Part shown: piece by piece, positions 1 through 7,891 of the stretch
Numbering within the stretch: position 1 is the first letter of the stretch
Layout: every line of letters starts with the position of its first letter
Assembly: GCA_021741085.1 (NCBI GenBank)
Contig: JAIOYM010000020.1
Location: 1 to 16,367, forward strand
Origin: Rickettsiaceae bacterium
GTDB lineage: Bacteria > Pseudomonadota > Alphaproteobacteria > Rickettsiales > Rickettsiaceae
Direction: 5' to 3'
Length of the DNA stretch: 16,367 nt
Notes under the pieces: model-generated
Databases searched by the model: none
The model's input: only the letters and a program-made list of their open reading frames with translations
What the model was told of the DNA's origin: nothing
Translations under genes and position numbers: made by a program

Positions 1-383
1 CTAGAATATTCTTTGCCAATATTGCCATCTATTGAAATTAAGCCCCTATGTCCTGCAGCAGAGCCGCCGTGTTTAATTTTTACTTCTGCAAATTTTAAGT
101 CTAAATCATCATGAATCACTACTATATCAGATAAGTCGATTTTATAGTAGTTTTTTATCAAGCTTACAGATTGGCCAGATAAATTCATGTAAGTGTTGGG
201 TTTGACTAAAATTATTTTTTGGTCACCAGTTTGCATCTGAGCAATATCTGCTTTAAATTTACTAGCTAAATTAAAAGTAGCTCTATATTTTGCAGCTATT
301 GCATCCAATATCGCAAAGCCGATATTATGTCGAGTTTGACTGTATTCTACGCCTGGGTTACCAAGACCTACAATTAACATCAT
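1..383 (-). CDS. pth: peptidyl-tRNA hydrolase, N-terminal part (runs off the left edge)
   Basis: Cleaves the ester bond of peptidyl-tRNAs that drop off ribosomes, recycling tRNA in the cytosol. No stop codon is met before the window edge, so about 126-127 residues of a normally ~185-190 residue enzyme are visible. Reading from 383 the protein starts MMLIVGLGNPGVEYSQTRHN, the classic Pth N-terminus with the GLGNPG loop and the catalytic His in TRHN. NTYMNLSG and HDDLDL (catalytic Asp) follow in the expected order and spacing. There are two adjacent ATG codons (381-383 and 378-380); either could be the start. The gene begins 4 nt after the recJ stop, so it is very probably co-transcribed and perhaps translationally coupled to recJ. 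One oddity: the usual GHNG motif reads GHRG, replacing a conserved Asn by Arg. The call rests on several family motifs and is secure. Confidence 0.95.
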   Translation of the reverse strand, partial: MMLIVGLGNPGVEYSQTRHNIGFAILDAIAAKYRATFNLASKFKADIAQMQTGDQKIILVKPNTYMNLSGQSVSLIKNYYKIDLSDIVVIHDDLDLKFAEVKIKHGGSAAGHRGLISIDGNIGKEYS

Positions 384-387
384 ATTT

Positions 388-2139
388 CTAAATAATTATA
401 TCTTGTATTATAATTTTAGGTCTACTTTGACCTTTCCAAAATTCGTTTTTAATAGTAGCTATTATCGAGAGCTCTTTGGCTTGATTTTGGGATAGTAAGA
501 TTTGACCCATTGTATTATAAGCTGCATTAAAAGCTACAGCGCTAAGCATTTTATTACCTATACCGTTATTAGAATTTTGCGTGAAATTGCAGCTAATATG
601 TTTTTCAGCAACAAGCTTTGTACTAAATAAATATAACTTATCGATTAAAAATATTGGTTCATGGTTATGAGCACCAAATGGAGCTAGGCTTGAAATTTTG
701 CTGAGAAAATCTTCATTCAAGCTGTTACCAGTTATACTCAAATCATAATAATAAATAACATTTGTTTTATCTGGGATTTTATTTTTTAGTTCATGCTGTA
801 AGAATGCCGAAAAATTTTCGATATTTTCTGACTTTAGTGAAAATCCTGCCGCCATAGCGTGCCCACCGCCTTCTTCAAGTATATTTGAGCTTTTAGCTTT
901 TAATATAATACCAGCAATATCAACATTAGCTATTGAGCGACAAGAACCTTTAGCGATATTCTTGTCCATTGTAGTTATTGCAAAGCTTGGTATATTATGT
1001 AATTCTTTCATTTTGCCAGCAATTAAACCTACGACGCCAGGATGCCAATTTCCATGGACTAACACAAAATTTTCGTTAGATTTTGCTTTGTAAGAGTTTA
1101 GGGCTTCTAGATAATTTTCATTTTCTATTTGCTGCCTGATTTGATTATATTGCTGTAATCGTTCAGCTAAATAATCTGCTTCCTCTTGATTTGTGGTTGT
1201 AAGTAGCTTACTTCCAGTATCAGCTTTTCCAACACGTCCACCAGCATTTATACGAGGACCCAACACAAAACCTAAATGGTAGCATGAAATAGGCTCTGAT
1301 ATTGAAGCAATTTTTATCAAGCTGCGCAAACCTATGTTCTGCGTATTTTGAATTATTTTTAATCCCTGAGATACAAAGGCGCGATTTACATTCTTTAAAG
1401 CTACAACATCGCAAATAGTGCCAAGAGCTACTAAGTCTAAATATTCCAATAAATTAATCTGGTGAGCTTTAGTATAATTTTGAGCTTTAAGTTTACTCAA
1501 CAGAGCTACAACAAATAAAAATGTAACCCCAACAGCTGCCAAATGACCATAATCCGATGTCTCATCTAAACGGTTTGGATTTACAAGCGCAAATACGTCG
1601 GGTAATTTACTACCAGTTATATGATGGTCGATAACTATTACATCAAGCCCTAATTCTTTAGCTTTAGCGCAAGCATCAAAAGATTGACTGCCGCAATCCA
1701 AAGTTATCATCAACGACACTCCAATGTCCTTCAATTTTTTTACAGCTTTAGCCGATGGTCCATAACCTTCTTTTATTCTATCTGGTATATATACTATGGC
1801 GTCGTTACCTAATTGACGCATGATGTTTTTTAATAACGCTGAACTTGTTGCGCCATCTACATCGTAGTCGGCAAAAATACAAATTAATTCCCCATCATCT
1901 ATAGCTTTGATTGTGCGTTGTAAGGCTTTTTCTATATCAATTAAGTGTAGCGGATTTGGAAGCGTATTTTTTATTTTAGGATTTAAAAAATCTTCTATAT
2001 CTTTAAGCTCTAGATCTCTATGCGCAACTAAAGTAGCCAAAAATTGATCTAGGGAATATTTCTGCATAATAGTTAAAATACGCCTTTCGTCCATGGCTTT
2101 TTGTTGCCAGAATTTACCCATCGCAGATCTATTTAGCAT
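388..2139 (-). CDS. recJ: single-stranded-DNA-specific 5'-3' exonuclease RecJ
   Basis: Degrades single-stranded DNA 5' to 3' in RecF-pathway recombination and mismatch repair. The 583-residue product matches the usual ~575-residue length. DHH-family motifs lie in order: DYDVDG (residues 91-96), TLDCGS, DHH (171-173) and LDLVALGTICDVV. The DHHA1 nucleic-acid-binding part follows with HPGVVGLIAGKM and GGGHAMAAGFS (His at about 427). The C-terminal OB-like region ends in PKIIIQDIII, as in other RecJ proteins. The ATG at 2139 gives MLNRSAMGKFWQQK; a second Met at residue 7 could also serve, and neither has a convincing Shine-Dalgarno sequence. The gene sits 62 nt downstream of the queuosine-precursor transporter and 4 nt upstream of pth, all on the minus strand, suggesting one transcript. 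All metal-binding Asp and His motifs look intact, so the enzyme should be active. Confidence 0.97.
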   Translation of the reverse strand: MLNRSAMGKFWQQKAMDERRILTIMQKYSLDQFLATLVAHRDLELKDIEDFLNPKIKNTLPNPLHLIDIEKALQRTIKAIDDGELICIFADYDVDGATSSALLKNIMRQLGNDAIVYIPDRIKEGYGPSAKAVKKLKDIGVSLMITLDCGSQSFDACAKAKELGLDVIVIDHHITGSKLPDVFALVNPNRLDETSDYGHLAAVGVTFLFVVALLSKLKAQNYTKAHQINLLEYLDLVALGTICDVVALKNVNRAFVSQGLKIIQNTQNIGLRSLIKIASISEPISCYHLGFVLGPRINAGGRVGKADTGSKLLTTTNQEEADYLAERLQQYNQIRQQIENENYLEALNSYKAKSNENFVLVHGNWHPGVVGLIAGKMKELHNIPSFAITTMDKNIAKGSCRSIANVDIAGIILKAKSSNILEEGGGHAMAAGFSLKSENIENFSAFLQHELKNKIPDKTNVIYYYDLSITGNSLNEDFLSKISSLAPFGAHNHEPIFLIDKLYLFSTKLVAEKHISCNFTQNSNNGIGNKMLSAVAFNAAYNTMGQILLSQNQAKELSIIATIKNEFWKGQSRPKIIIQDIII

Positions 2140-2201
2140 AAATTAAATGAACAGTTTTTGTTGTTTTTACTTGAAAATCAATCCCTAAATCTGTAGCTCC
2201 A

Positions 2202-2927
2202 CTATTTAGCAAAGGGTAAAAATGAGAATTTAGTATCATAATCATAATGATCGCATTGTTCATTTTTCTTGATTAATTTTATTATGTATAACGTTACAGG
2301 TGATGATAGTAATTCATAACCAACCTTTATTAACACCAGTAACATAACCATATTTGCAAGACTTGTAAAGTCGTATATATGAGAAAATGCTATAGTGGCA
2401 AAAATACTACTTTCAACAGCACTAGCTATAGCGGTACTGAAAGTAGCCCTTAAAATAAAATATTTCCCTGCAAATTTTAGTTTTAATTTCGATAATATTA
2501 CAGAGTTAAAATATTCTCCGACAACAAAGCTAGTAACAGACGCAAACAATATAAGAGGAGAAAAAGTGAAAACAGCATTAAAACCCTTAGTTTCCTGGGT
2601 GTCTATACCATCTAATCCTACTACTAAGTAAAATAGTAGCATAGAAATAGCTGTAGAGAACATAGAAATCCATATTGTTTTTCTAGTATTTTTAAATCCA
2701 TATATTTCTGTTAGTATGTCATTGATTATATATAACAATGGGAAATACCAAGTTCCTGCATCAAGTGGATATGGTCCAAAGTCGTAACTCTTTAGGCTCC
2801 AAGGACCATATTCGACAACTTTTACAGCAGCGATATTTGAAATCAAATATATGATTGCATAAGTTATAGTTAGATAGTGGAATATTCCAAACTGAGTTTT
2901 ATTGGCTAAATGTTTATTAGTTATCAT
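2202..2927 (-). CDS. yhhQ: queuosine-precursor transporter, YhhQ/VUT family
   Basis: Inner-membrane protein of the VUT family (formerly DUF165), whose characterised members import precursors of the tRNA modification queuosine. The 241-residue product has about six hydrophobic segments, beginning with HYLTITYAIIYLISNIAAVK. It carries the family hallmark DILTEIYG at residues 70-77, just after the second hydrophobic stretch, and a conserved GEYFNS-type motif near the middle. No queuosine biosynthesis gene is visible in the window, so which precursor it carries (queuine, preQ1 or preQ0) is inference; an intracellular bacterium could use host queuine. The next gene downstream is recJ, 62 nt away. 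No preQ1 riboswitch-like leader is visible between the gene and the hairpin at 2986-3013. Family assignment is good; substrate is not proven. Confidence 0.88.
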   Translation of the reverse strand: MITNKHLANKTQFGIFHYLTITYAIIYLISNIAAVKVVEYGPWSLKSYDFGPYPLDAGTWYFPLLYIINDILTEIYGFKNTRKTIWISMFSTAISMLLFYLVVGLDGIDTQETKGFNAVFTFSPLILFASVTSFVVGEYFNSVILSKLKLKFAGKYFILRATFSTAIASAVESSIFATIAFSHIYDFTSLANMVMLLVLIKVGYELLSSPVTLYIIKLIKKNEQCDHYDYDTKFSFLPFAK

Positions 2928-2985
2928 GCTAATGTTTATGGCTTCTAAGGTTAATAAATGTAAATTTTATCCGTCAATTAATAAA

Positions 2986-3013
2986 AAGTCACTAGCTTTT
3001 CAGCAAGTGACTT
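2986..3013 (-). terminator. terminator-like hairpin (minus-strand reading)
   Basis: AAGTCACT (2986-2993) pairs with AGTGACTT (3006-3013). GCT (2995-2997) pairs with AGC (3002-3004) across one A-A mismatch, leaving a TTTC loop. On the minus strand the stem ends in GACTT followed by TTTATTAATT, giving a U-rich tail. It lies ~300 nt downstream of the SH3-protein stop codon and just upstream of yhhQ, so it is best explained as the end of the kefB-SH3 transcript, insulating yhhQ. The plus-strand side has only a weak T tract. Confidence 0.55.
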
Positions 3014-3081
3014 AAATTTTACTCACTAGTTCCTTAAAGAAAAAAATACTTGCCAATAGAGTATAATTTCCTATTTTATAC

Positions 3082-3111
3082 TTGACCCACCAGCATAATA
3101 AATTATATACT
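3082..3111 (+). promoter_or_regulatory. sigma-70-type promoter of tRNA-Thr
   Basis: TTGACC (3082-3087) and TATACT (3106-3111) are separated by 18 nt, close to the consensus -35 and -10 boxes. The predicted start near 3118 leaves a ~15-nt leader before the tRNA at 3133. Position and orientation fit the tRNA gene exactly. Confidence 0.6.
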
Positions 3112-3132
3112 CATTTTGAGCTATTTATATCA

Positions 3133-3207
3133 GCCGCCATGGCTCAGTGGTAGAGCACATCATTGGTAATGATGAGGTCGAAGGTTCGATTCTTTCTGGC
3201 GGCACCA
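3133..3207 (+). tRNA. tRNA-Thr, anticodon GGT
   Basis: A full cloverleaf can be drawn. The acceptor stem GCCGCCA (3133-3139) pairs with TGGCGGC (3197-3203). The D arm is GCTC...GAGC. The anticodon stem CATCA/TGATG encloses the loop TTGGTAA with anticodon GGT at 3165-3167, which reads ACC and ACU. The T arm GAAGG/CTTTC encloses TTCGATT. Discriminator A3204 is followed by a genome-encoded CCA (3205-3207). The gene stands alone, facing the minus-strand kefB-SH3 genes, with its own promoter at 3082-3111. Confidence 0.97.
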
Positions 3208-3312
3208 CAATTTTCTAGCATTAATGATTTTTTAGACAGTAGTAGAATTCTTCACCAGATTCTTTTCCTATAGCAAAAGGCTTTTTCCAAAATAAACCCA
3301 AAAGATTTACTA

Positions 3313-3810
3313 TTATTTGTCACTAGGCATAAGTCCCCAAAGAGCTTTTTTATCTATCCACCCCTTATAGCCATCAACGCTTTTTAAACAAAAATTCTCT
3401 GAAACTTTTTCGAGTTTGCAGCGAGTATTTTTTTCTATTCGTGCTACAATACGTGATTTTTTAGTAGCAAATCTATAAAGATCATGAATACCATCAGCAC
3501 TAACTACAGCGTATCGCTTGGTAGATAGAAGACTACTATGTATCCAAGACTCATTACTTTCATAATCTAATACTTTGCGCCATTCATTGAATTCTTGTAT
3601 AACTGCTAAAGGTTCGAATTTATTTATAAAAATATATATGATTGGATAATTAATTCCGGGACCTTTTCTTGCATTTACTTCGTTAGATCTTGTAGAAACA
3701 AATCTTAAGATCTTATCCCCTTCAGCAAAAGATAAATTATTTGAAAATATAATTAAAAAACCTATAGCCAGTGTAAGTAATTTATTATTCAACGTCGTCA
3801 TCTTTCGCAT
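3313..3810 (-). CDS. secreted protein with bacterial SH3 domains
   Basis: A 165-residue protein with an N-terminal signal peptide: positively charged start, hydrophobic LLTLAIGFLIIF, and a likely cleavage site after SFA near residue 30, so it probably acts in the periplasm. The mature part begins with a bacterial SH3-like domain of the SH3_4 type (about residues 36-95) containing VNARKGPGINYPII and EWRKVLDYESNESWIHSSLL. A second, weaker SH3-like unit follows (about 100-160) with a GYKGWIDKKALWG ending. Such domains commonly bind peptidoglycan or other envelope components; the ligand here is unknown. The start at 3810 lies inside the end of kefB, a 26-nt overlap; a second ATG at 3801 would give 17 nt. 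This tight coupling suggests co-expression with the antiporter, though a functional link is inference. Confidence 0.82.
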   Translation of the reverse strand: MRKMTTLNNKLLTLAIGFLIIFSNNLSFAEGDKILRFVSTRSNEVNARKGPGINYPIIYIFINKFEPLAVIQEFNEWRKVLDYESNESWIHSSLLSTKRYAVVSADGIHDLYRFATKKSRIVARIEKNTRCKLEKVSENFCLKSVDGYKGWIDKKALWGLMPSDK

Positions 3811-5518
3811 ATCTATATTGTTTATTTACTATGTAATTTGCTGATCTAAATTGAGCTTTTATTCTAGCAATTTCATAATCACTTATACCAACCGTATCAA
3901 GCACTGCTCCACCTAGCTGTAAACCTATCTCGTAATCAGAAGGTACAATAATGCTTGCACCAGCATCGTATAATTCATTCGCTGATAATAAGTCTTTGGT
4001 TTTTACTATAACGGTTACATCTGGGCAATTAGCATGAATAACTTTCAATGTTTTTTTGATAGTAATAAAATTATTAATAGCAAGTACTACGGCCAAACAT
4101 CTATTAATACCTACAGCTTTAAGTGTTTCAATATTGGAAGTGTCAGCCTTAAATATGGATATATTGTCTTTTTGTGCCGCTTCAACTATTTTATCGTTAA
4201 CATCAAGTATCAGATAATTAATCCCCTCAACGTCAAGCATCTTGCTTGCCATATATCCAGTTTTGCCATAGCCTGCTATAATAACGTGATTAGTGATATC
4301 CTTGGAATTTTTCGCTAAAGCATCAAGCTCCAAAGAGCTATCATCAACAATAGTTAACCACTTAGATGCTATTTTATTTGCTAGTGCATAAACTAGAGGA
4401 GTCAAAGCCATAGTAAAAGTTACTACAAGAAGTAACAGTTCGCCAGATTCGGCTGGTAATATTTTTTTTTCAATCGCCAGCTTGAATAGAATGAAAGCGA
4501 ATTCGCTTCCTTGAGACAATAGAAAACCTGTACGCAAAGCCATGGATCTATCGAAACCAAAAATCCTACATAATGCTATTATTATGATGCTTTTAATTAA
4601 CATTAAACCAAAAGCGAACATTATTACGTAACCTAATCTAGTATATACAGCAGCTAAATCAATCGTCATACCTACCGACATAAAAAATAGACCAAGTAAT
4701 AAACCTTTAAAGGGATAAATGCTTTCTTCAGCTCTTTGCCTAAATTCAGTTTCTGCCACTAAAATACCCGCAACAAAAGCTCCTAAAGCCATAGATAAAC
4801 CCAAAGCTTCTGTGCCTAAAGCAGCGGATAGACAAATTAATAAGGTAACAGCTATAAATAGTTCATCGTTGCTGGATTCGTCATCAGAAGAAATAAATTT
4901 AAATATTGGTCTTAAAAAAACCCTTCCAGCAATAAATATTCCAACAAGAGCTAATATTGCCTTTAAAAAAGCGAGTAATATAGCATAAAATATAGATGCT
5001 TCGCTTCCACCGTCTGCAAGTATAGGAATTATAACCAAAAGAGGAACAACTATAAAATCTTGCTGAATTAAAACTGCTAACGAAACCCTGCCAACCTGAT
5101 TAACACGACTTCTTGTATCTACCATTTGTAAAACTAACGCTGTAGAAGAAAGAGCAAGTCCGCCACCTATGATAACGGATAATTTACTACTATTAGTGAA
5201 GAAAAAAGCTATTCCAGCAATAACTATAGCTGTTACAACTACTTGTAAAGAGCCCAAACCAAAAACATATTTGCGCATGGCTCTTAAACGTTCAAACGAT
5301 AGCTCTAAACCTGTTGCAAAAAGTAAAAATACTATCCCTAATTCTGCTAACATTTCTGTATCTTCAAATAACACAACCCTTAGGCCGTAATCTCCTATCA
5401 ATCCTCCAGCAACTAAATACCCCAATACTGGGCTTAAATTAAGTTTTTTAAATATAATCACTACACCAACAGCTGTTGCGATCAAGATTATAACATGAGT
5501 CAATATACCGAATCCCAT
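3785..5518 (-). CDS. kefB: KefB/KefC-type cation:proton antiporter (CPA2 family)
   Basis: Integral membrane protein exchanging K+ or Na+ for protons; 577 residues. Residues 1 to about 385 form the multi-helix Na+/H+ exchanger domain with typical CPA2 signatures: GYLVAGGLIGDYGL, LALSSTALVLQMVD, ALGAFVAGILVAE, LLLGLFFMSVGMTID and FLLSQGSEFAFILF. A cytoplasmic TrkA-N (RCK/KTN) regulatory domain follows from about residue 408, with the nucleotide-binding loop GYGKTG at 416-421 after NHVIIA. The protein is slightly shorter than E. coli KefB/KefC (about 600-620), mainly at the C-terminus. No KefF/KefG-like ancillary subunit lies nearby; instead the 3' end overlaps the gene for a secreted SH3-domain protein. 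Glutathione gating, known for E. coli Kef, cannot be inferred here. The ATG at 5518 directly precedes the first membrane helix and fits the family start. Confidence 0.92.
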   Translation of the reverse strand: MGFGILTHVIILIATAVGVVIIFKKLNLSPVLGYLVAGGLIGDYGLRVVLFEDTEMLAELGIVFLLFATGLELSFERLRAMRKYVFGLGSLQVVVTAIVIAGIAFFFTNSSKLSVIIGGGLALSSTALVLQMVDTRSRVNQVGRVSLAVLIQQDFIVVPLLVIIPILADGGSEASIFYAILLAFLKAILALVGIFIAGRVFLRPIFKFISSDDESSNDELFIAVTLLICLSAALGTEALGLSMALGAFVAGILVAETEFRQRAEESIYPFKGLLLGLFFMSVGMTIDLAAVYTRLGYVIMFAFGLMLIKSIIIIALCRIFGFDRSMALRTGFLLSQGSEFAFILFKLAIEKKILPAESGELLLLVVTFTMALTPLVYALANKIASKWLTIVDDSSLELDALAKNSKDITNHVIIAGYGKTGYMASKMLDVEGINYLILDVNDKIVEAAQKDNISIFKADTSNIETLKAVGINRCLAVVLAINNFITIKKTLKVIHANCPDVTVIVKTKDLLSANELYDAGASIIVPSDYEIGLQLGGAVLDTVGISDYEIARIKAQFRSANYIVNKQYRYAKDDDVE

Positions 5519-5591
5519 AAAATGTATAATAGTTTGTGCTATAAAAAGCTTTTGTTAATAATGATTAGTCAAGTGCAAAATTGTTAGAGCT

Positions 5592-5631
5592 CTATAAAGT
5601 TATAGTACTTGCATAGTAATATGATATGCAA
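5592..5631. repeat. pair of small inverted repeats upstream of the antiporter gene
   Basis: CTATAA-AG-TTATAG (5592-5605) is followed at once by TTGCATA (5609-5615) and its exact reverse complement TATGCAA (5625-5631), 9 nt apart. They lie in the 220-nt spacer upstream of the kefB start (minus strand) and downstream of the Lon-like gene's neighbourhood. They could be operators or small hairpins. In sequence this AT-rich, short palindromes also arise by chance, so function is unproven. Nothing else convincing was seen in 5519-5738. Confidence 0.3.
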
Positions 5632-5738
5632 TATTCTAGCAGTTATAAACAGATTTTTCTGATTTGTTTCCTCTGTAAGATTTTACTACATAAAATTTTA
5701 CAAAACTCAGATTTTAACAATAAACCTTAATTGCTAAT

Positions 5739-6317
5739 TTAAGACATTAAATGCAATTTGGCTAATAATTCACCGATATTATTTGCTGCTATTATTTCGA
5801 TATTTTTTAAAAGGTCCTGAGACATTAATTTTATATCGACAAGATCGGATTGAGGTACGATTGCTGCGGATATATTGTTTTGAATTGCAGCCTCTAATTT
5901 TTCTTTTAGATCAGATATACCTAAAATTTTACCACTCAAAGTTACTTCACCAGTAACAGCCAAAACCTTTTTTAACTGTATTGATTTAAGTTTGGTATAT
6001 AAAGCCAAGAATATAGCCAATCCGCAAGATGGCCCATCCTTTATTATATCATCATCTAACATATCAAAATTGATATGCAAATCACTTTGTAGTAGAAGGT
6101 TTTTATCTATACCAAGTTTGTTCGCGTTTAATATGAGGTAATTACAAGAAGTTATTGCTGCGGTAGTAATGTATGGGCCCAATTTTACATTTGATCTTAT
6201 ATGACGATCGCCATTTTGTAGATTAATTTGAAAATTTATAACTCTACCTTTCGATGATTGTGTAGCTAGCATTACCACACGATTATTTGTTGGCAAGAAT
6301 TTTTGAGAATACAACAT
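5739..6317 (-). CDS. stand-alone Lon-type (S16) protease domain protein
   Basis: A 192-residue protein consisting essentially of the proteolytic domain of Lon. The region DLHINF...IIKDGPSCG matches the nucleophile segment, with Ser97 in GPSCG (GPSAG in typical Lon). TGEVTLSGKILGISDLKEKL matches the Lys segment. Ser97 and Lys140 are 43 residues apart, the same spacing as Ser679 and Lys722 of E. coli Lon, and Thr122 sits where E. coli Thr704 sits, so the Ser-Lys dyad appears intact. The upstream domain half, GRVINFQINLQNG to about NKLGI, also fits the Lon P-domain fold. There is no Walker A/B or AAA+ module, no LonN domain, no signal peptide and no membrane segment. It is therefore a cytosolic, ATP-independent protease, or a subunit needing a partner; its substrate is unknown. 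Flanking spacers of ~220 and ~230 nt suggest it is expressed on its own. Confidence 0.85.
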   Translation of the reverse strand: MLYSQKFLPTNNRVVMLATQSSKGRVINFQINLQNGDRHIRSNVKLGPYITTAAITSCNYLILNANKLGIDKNLLLQSDLHINFDMLDDDIIKDGPSCGLAIFLALYTKLKSIQLKKVLAVTGEVTLSGKILGISDLKEKLEAAIQNNISAAIVPQSDLVDIKLMSQDLLKNIEIIAANNIGELLAKLHLMS

Positions 6318-6501
6318 TAAATTAACGAAGCGTAATTATCTAATATAAATTAACTATAATTTAGCAATATTTATAATTTTATATTAACCTTTGTTGCACA
6401 AACAATGCAATATGTAATTTTAAAAAATCTAATATAAATACTAGTTATATTGTCGTTATCCAAATATTTGGGAGTTAAACCTTGGTTTGAAAATTTAATT
6501 G

Positions 6502-6535
6502 GCATTAACTATTATTTAAGATAATATCTTAATGC
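6502..6535 (-). terminator. possible hairpin terminator behind mnmE
   Basis: Two alternative stems overlap. GCATTAA (6502-6508) is the exact reverse complement of TTAATGC (6529-6535), and TTAAGAT (6516-6522) of ATCTTAA (6526-6532). On the minus strand the structure begins ~13 nt after the mnmE stop codon and is followed by CAATTAAATTTTC. Position fits a transcription end, but the stems are AT-rich and there is no clean U tract. The rest of the 6318-6547 spacer is AT-rich with only a short AAACC-TT-GGTTT hairpin near 6477-6488. Confidence 0.35.
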
Positions 6536-6547
6536 GGTTTAAACAAG

Positions 6548-7882
6548 TCATTTCCCTACGCAAAAATTACTAAAAATTTCACCTAGAATTTCATCGACTT
6601 CAATTTTGCCAGTAATAAATTCTAGTTTGCTAACGGCAAACCTTATATCCTCAGCGCTTAGTACTAAATCTTTGGATAAGGAGAATTTATCCAAACTATC
6701 TACTGCTTTTGCTAGGTTAATACGGTAACGCTCTTGAGTGATAGCTGGAATATGCGTGGGAGCTGAAATCTTTGCAGCCATTGTTTCTATATGTTTTAGC
6801 AAGGCCTGTAAATTTATTTTACCATTTAAAGAAATAGCAACTATATCACGTTCTTGAAACTGATTTGCACTTGGTGCTTTTAAATCTATTTTATTTACTA
6901 AAATTAAAGTATTTTCATCTATCAAATCAACTAATCTTGCATCAACCGAGTTCAAATTCTCCAAACTTAAAACATCCAACATAAAAATTTTAATATTAGC
7001 TTCATTTGCTGCCAATAAAGCTTTTTCTATACCTTTATTTTCAATTAAGTCTGATGAATTATACCTGATACCAGCTGTATCTTTTAAAATTATAGGAAAT
7101 CCACCTATATCTAAATGCGCTTCTAAAACATCTCTGGTAGTGCCAGCAACATCTGATACAATAGCTATTTCACGCTTCATTAGGTAATTAATTAAACTAG
7201 ATTTCCCTACATTTGGTGGGCCAAATATTATCATCTTTATGCCAGCACGCAATATTTCACCACGTTTATTATCATTTAAATGGCTTTTTATGCTATCTCG
7301 AATATTTTTGACATTGGCCTCAGCTTGTATAACAACTTCTTCTGGTATATCCTCTTCAGGGAAATCTATATATGCTTCAATCAATGCCATTATTTTTATT
7401 AAATCTTTGCGCCATGAAGCATAAAGATTGGCAAGAGCTCCATTCATCTGGGCTATCGCTTGCCTTTGTTGCATAGACGTTTCGGCATTAATTAAATCTA
7501 TCATGCCTTCAACTTCTGTTAGATCCATTTTATTGTTCAAAAAAGCTCTTCTAGTAAATTCACCAGGATCTGCTAAGCGAACATTATCATGCGCTAATAA
7601 TTCTTTAGTTAGCAATTTTGCTATAGCTATGCTTCCGTGTATGTTTATTTCAACGCAGTCTTCTCCGGTAAAGCTTTTAGGGGATGCAAAATATGTCATC
7701 AAAACTTTGTCTATTATGTCATTTTCTTGGCTATATATAGTTGCATAATAAGTATGCCTGTCTTTCATATGATCTCTCCTACATAGCAAAAGAGCTATAT
7801 ATAGGCTTTTTGGCCCTGAAATTCTAAAAATTGCTACACCCGATTTTCCAGGTGCTGTACATTGTGCAAATATTGTATCCAC
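6548..7882 (-). CDS. mnmE: tRNA uridine-5-carboxymethylaminomethyl modification GTPase MnmE
   Basis: Works with MnmG to place the (carboxymethyl)aminomethyl group on wobble uridine 34 of several tRNAs. The 444-residue product has the family layout. An N-terminal tetrahydrofolate-binding domain begins MDTIFAQCTAPGKSGVAIFR. A helical domain follows, interrupted by a G domain with G1 GPPNVGKSS (221-229), G2 GTTRD (247-251), G3 DTAG (268-271) and G4 NKID (330-333). The C-terminus ends in FCVGK, a variant of the usual FCIGK whose Cys and Lys serve in catalysis. The ATG at 7882 lies 9 nt after the recN stop, so the two are very likely one transcript. MnmG is not in this window. Nothing appears missing or broken. 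Confidence 0.97.
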   Translation of the reverse strand: MDTIFAQCTAPGKSGVAIFRISGPKSLYIALLLCRRDHMKDRHTYYATIYSQENDIIDKVLMTYFASPKSFTGEDCVEINIHGSIAIAKLLTKELLAHDNVRLADPGEFTRRAFLNNKMDLTEVEGMIDLINAETSMQQRQAIAQMNGALANLYASWRKDLIKIMALIEAYIDFPEEDIPEEVVIQAEANVKNIRDSIKSHLNDNKRGEILRAGIKMIIFGPPNVGKSSLINYLMKREIAIVSDVAGTTRDVLEAHLDIGGFPIILKDTAGIRYNSSDLIENKGIEKALLAANEANIKIFMLDVLSLENLNSVDARLVDLIDENTLILVNKIDLKAPSANQFQERDIVAISLNGKINLQALLKHIETMAAKISAPTHIPAITQERYRINLAKAVDSLDKFSLSKDLVLSAEDIRFAVSKLEFITGKIEVDEILGEIFSNFCVGK

Positions 7883-7891
7883 GATTTTACT

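Noticed and set aside
2928..2985. A preQ1 riboswitch in front of the queuosine-precursor transporter
   Set aside because: The leader is short and AT-rich with no C-rich loop or pseudoknot-like pairing.
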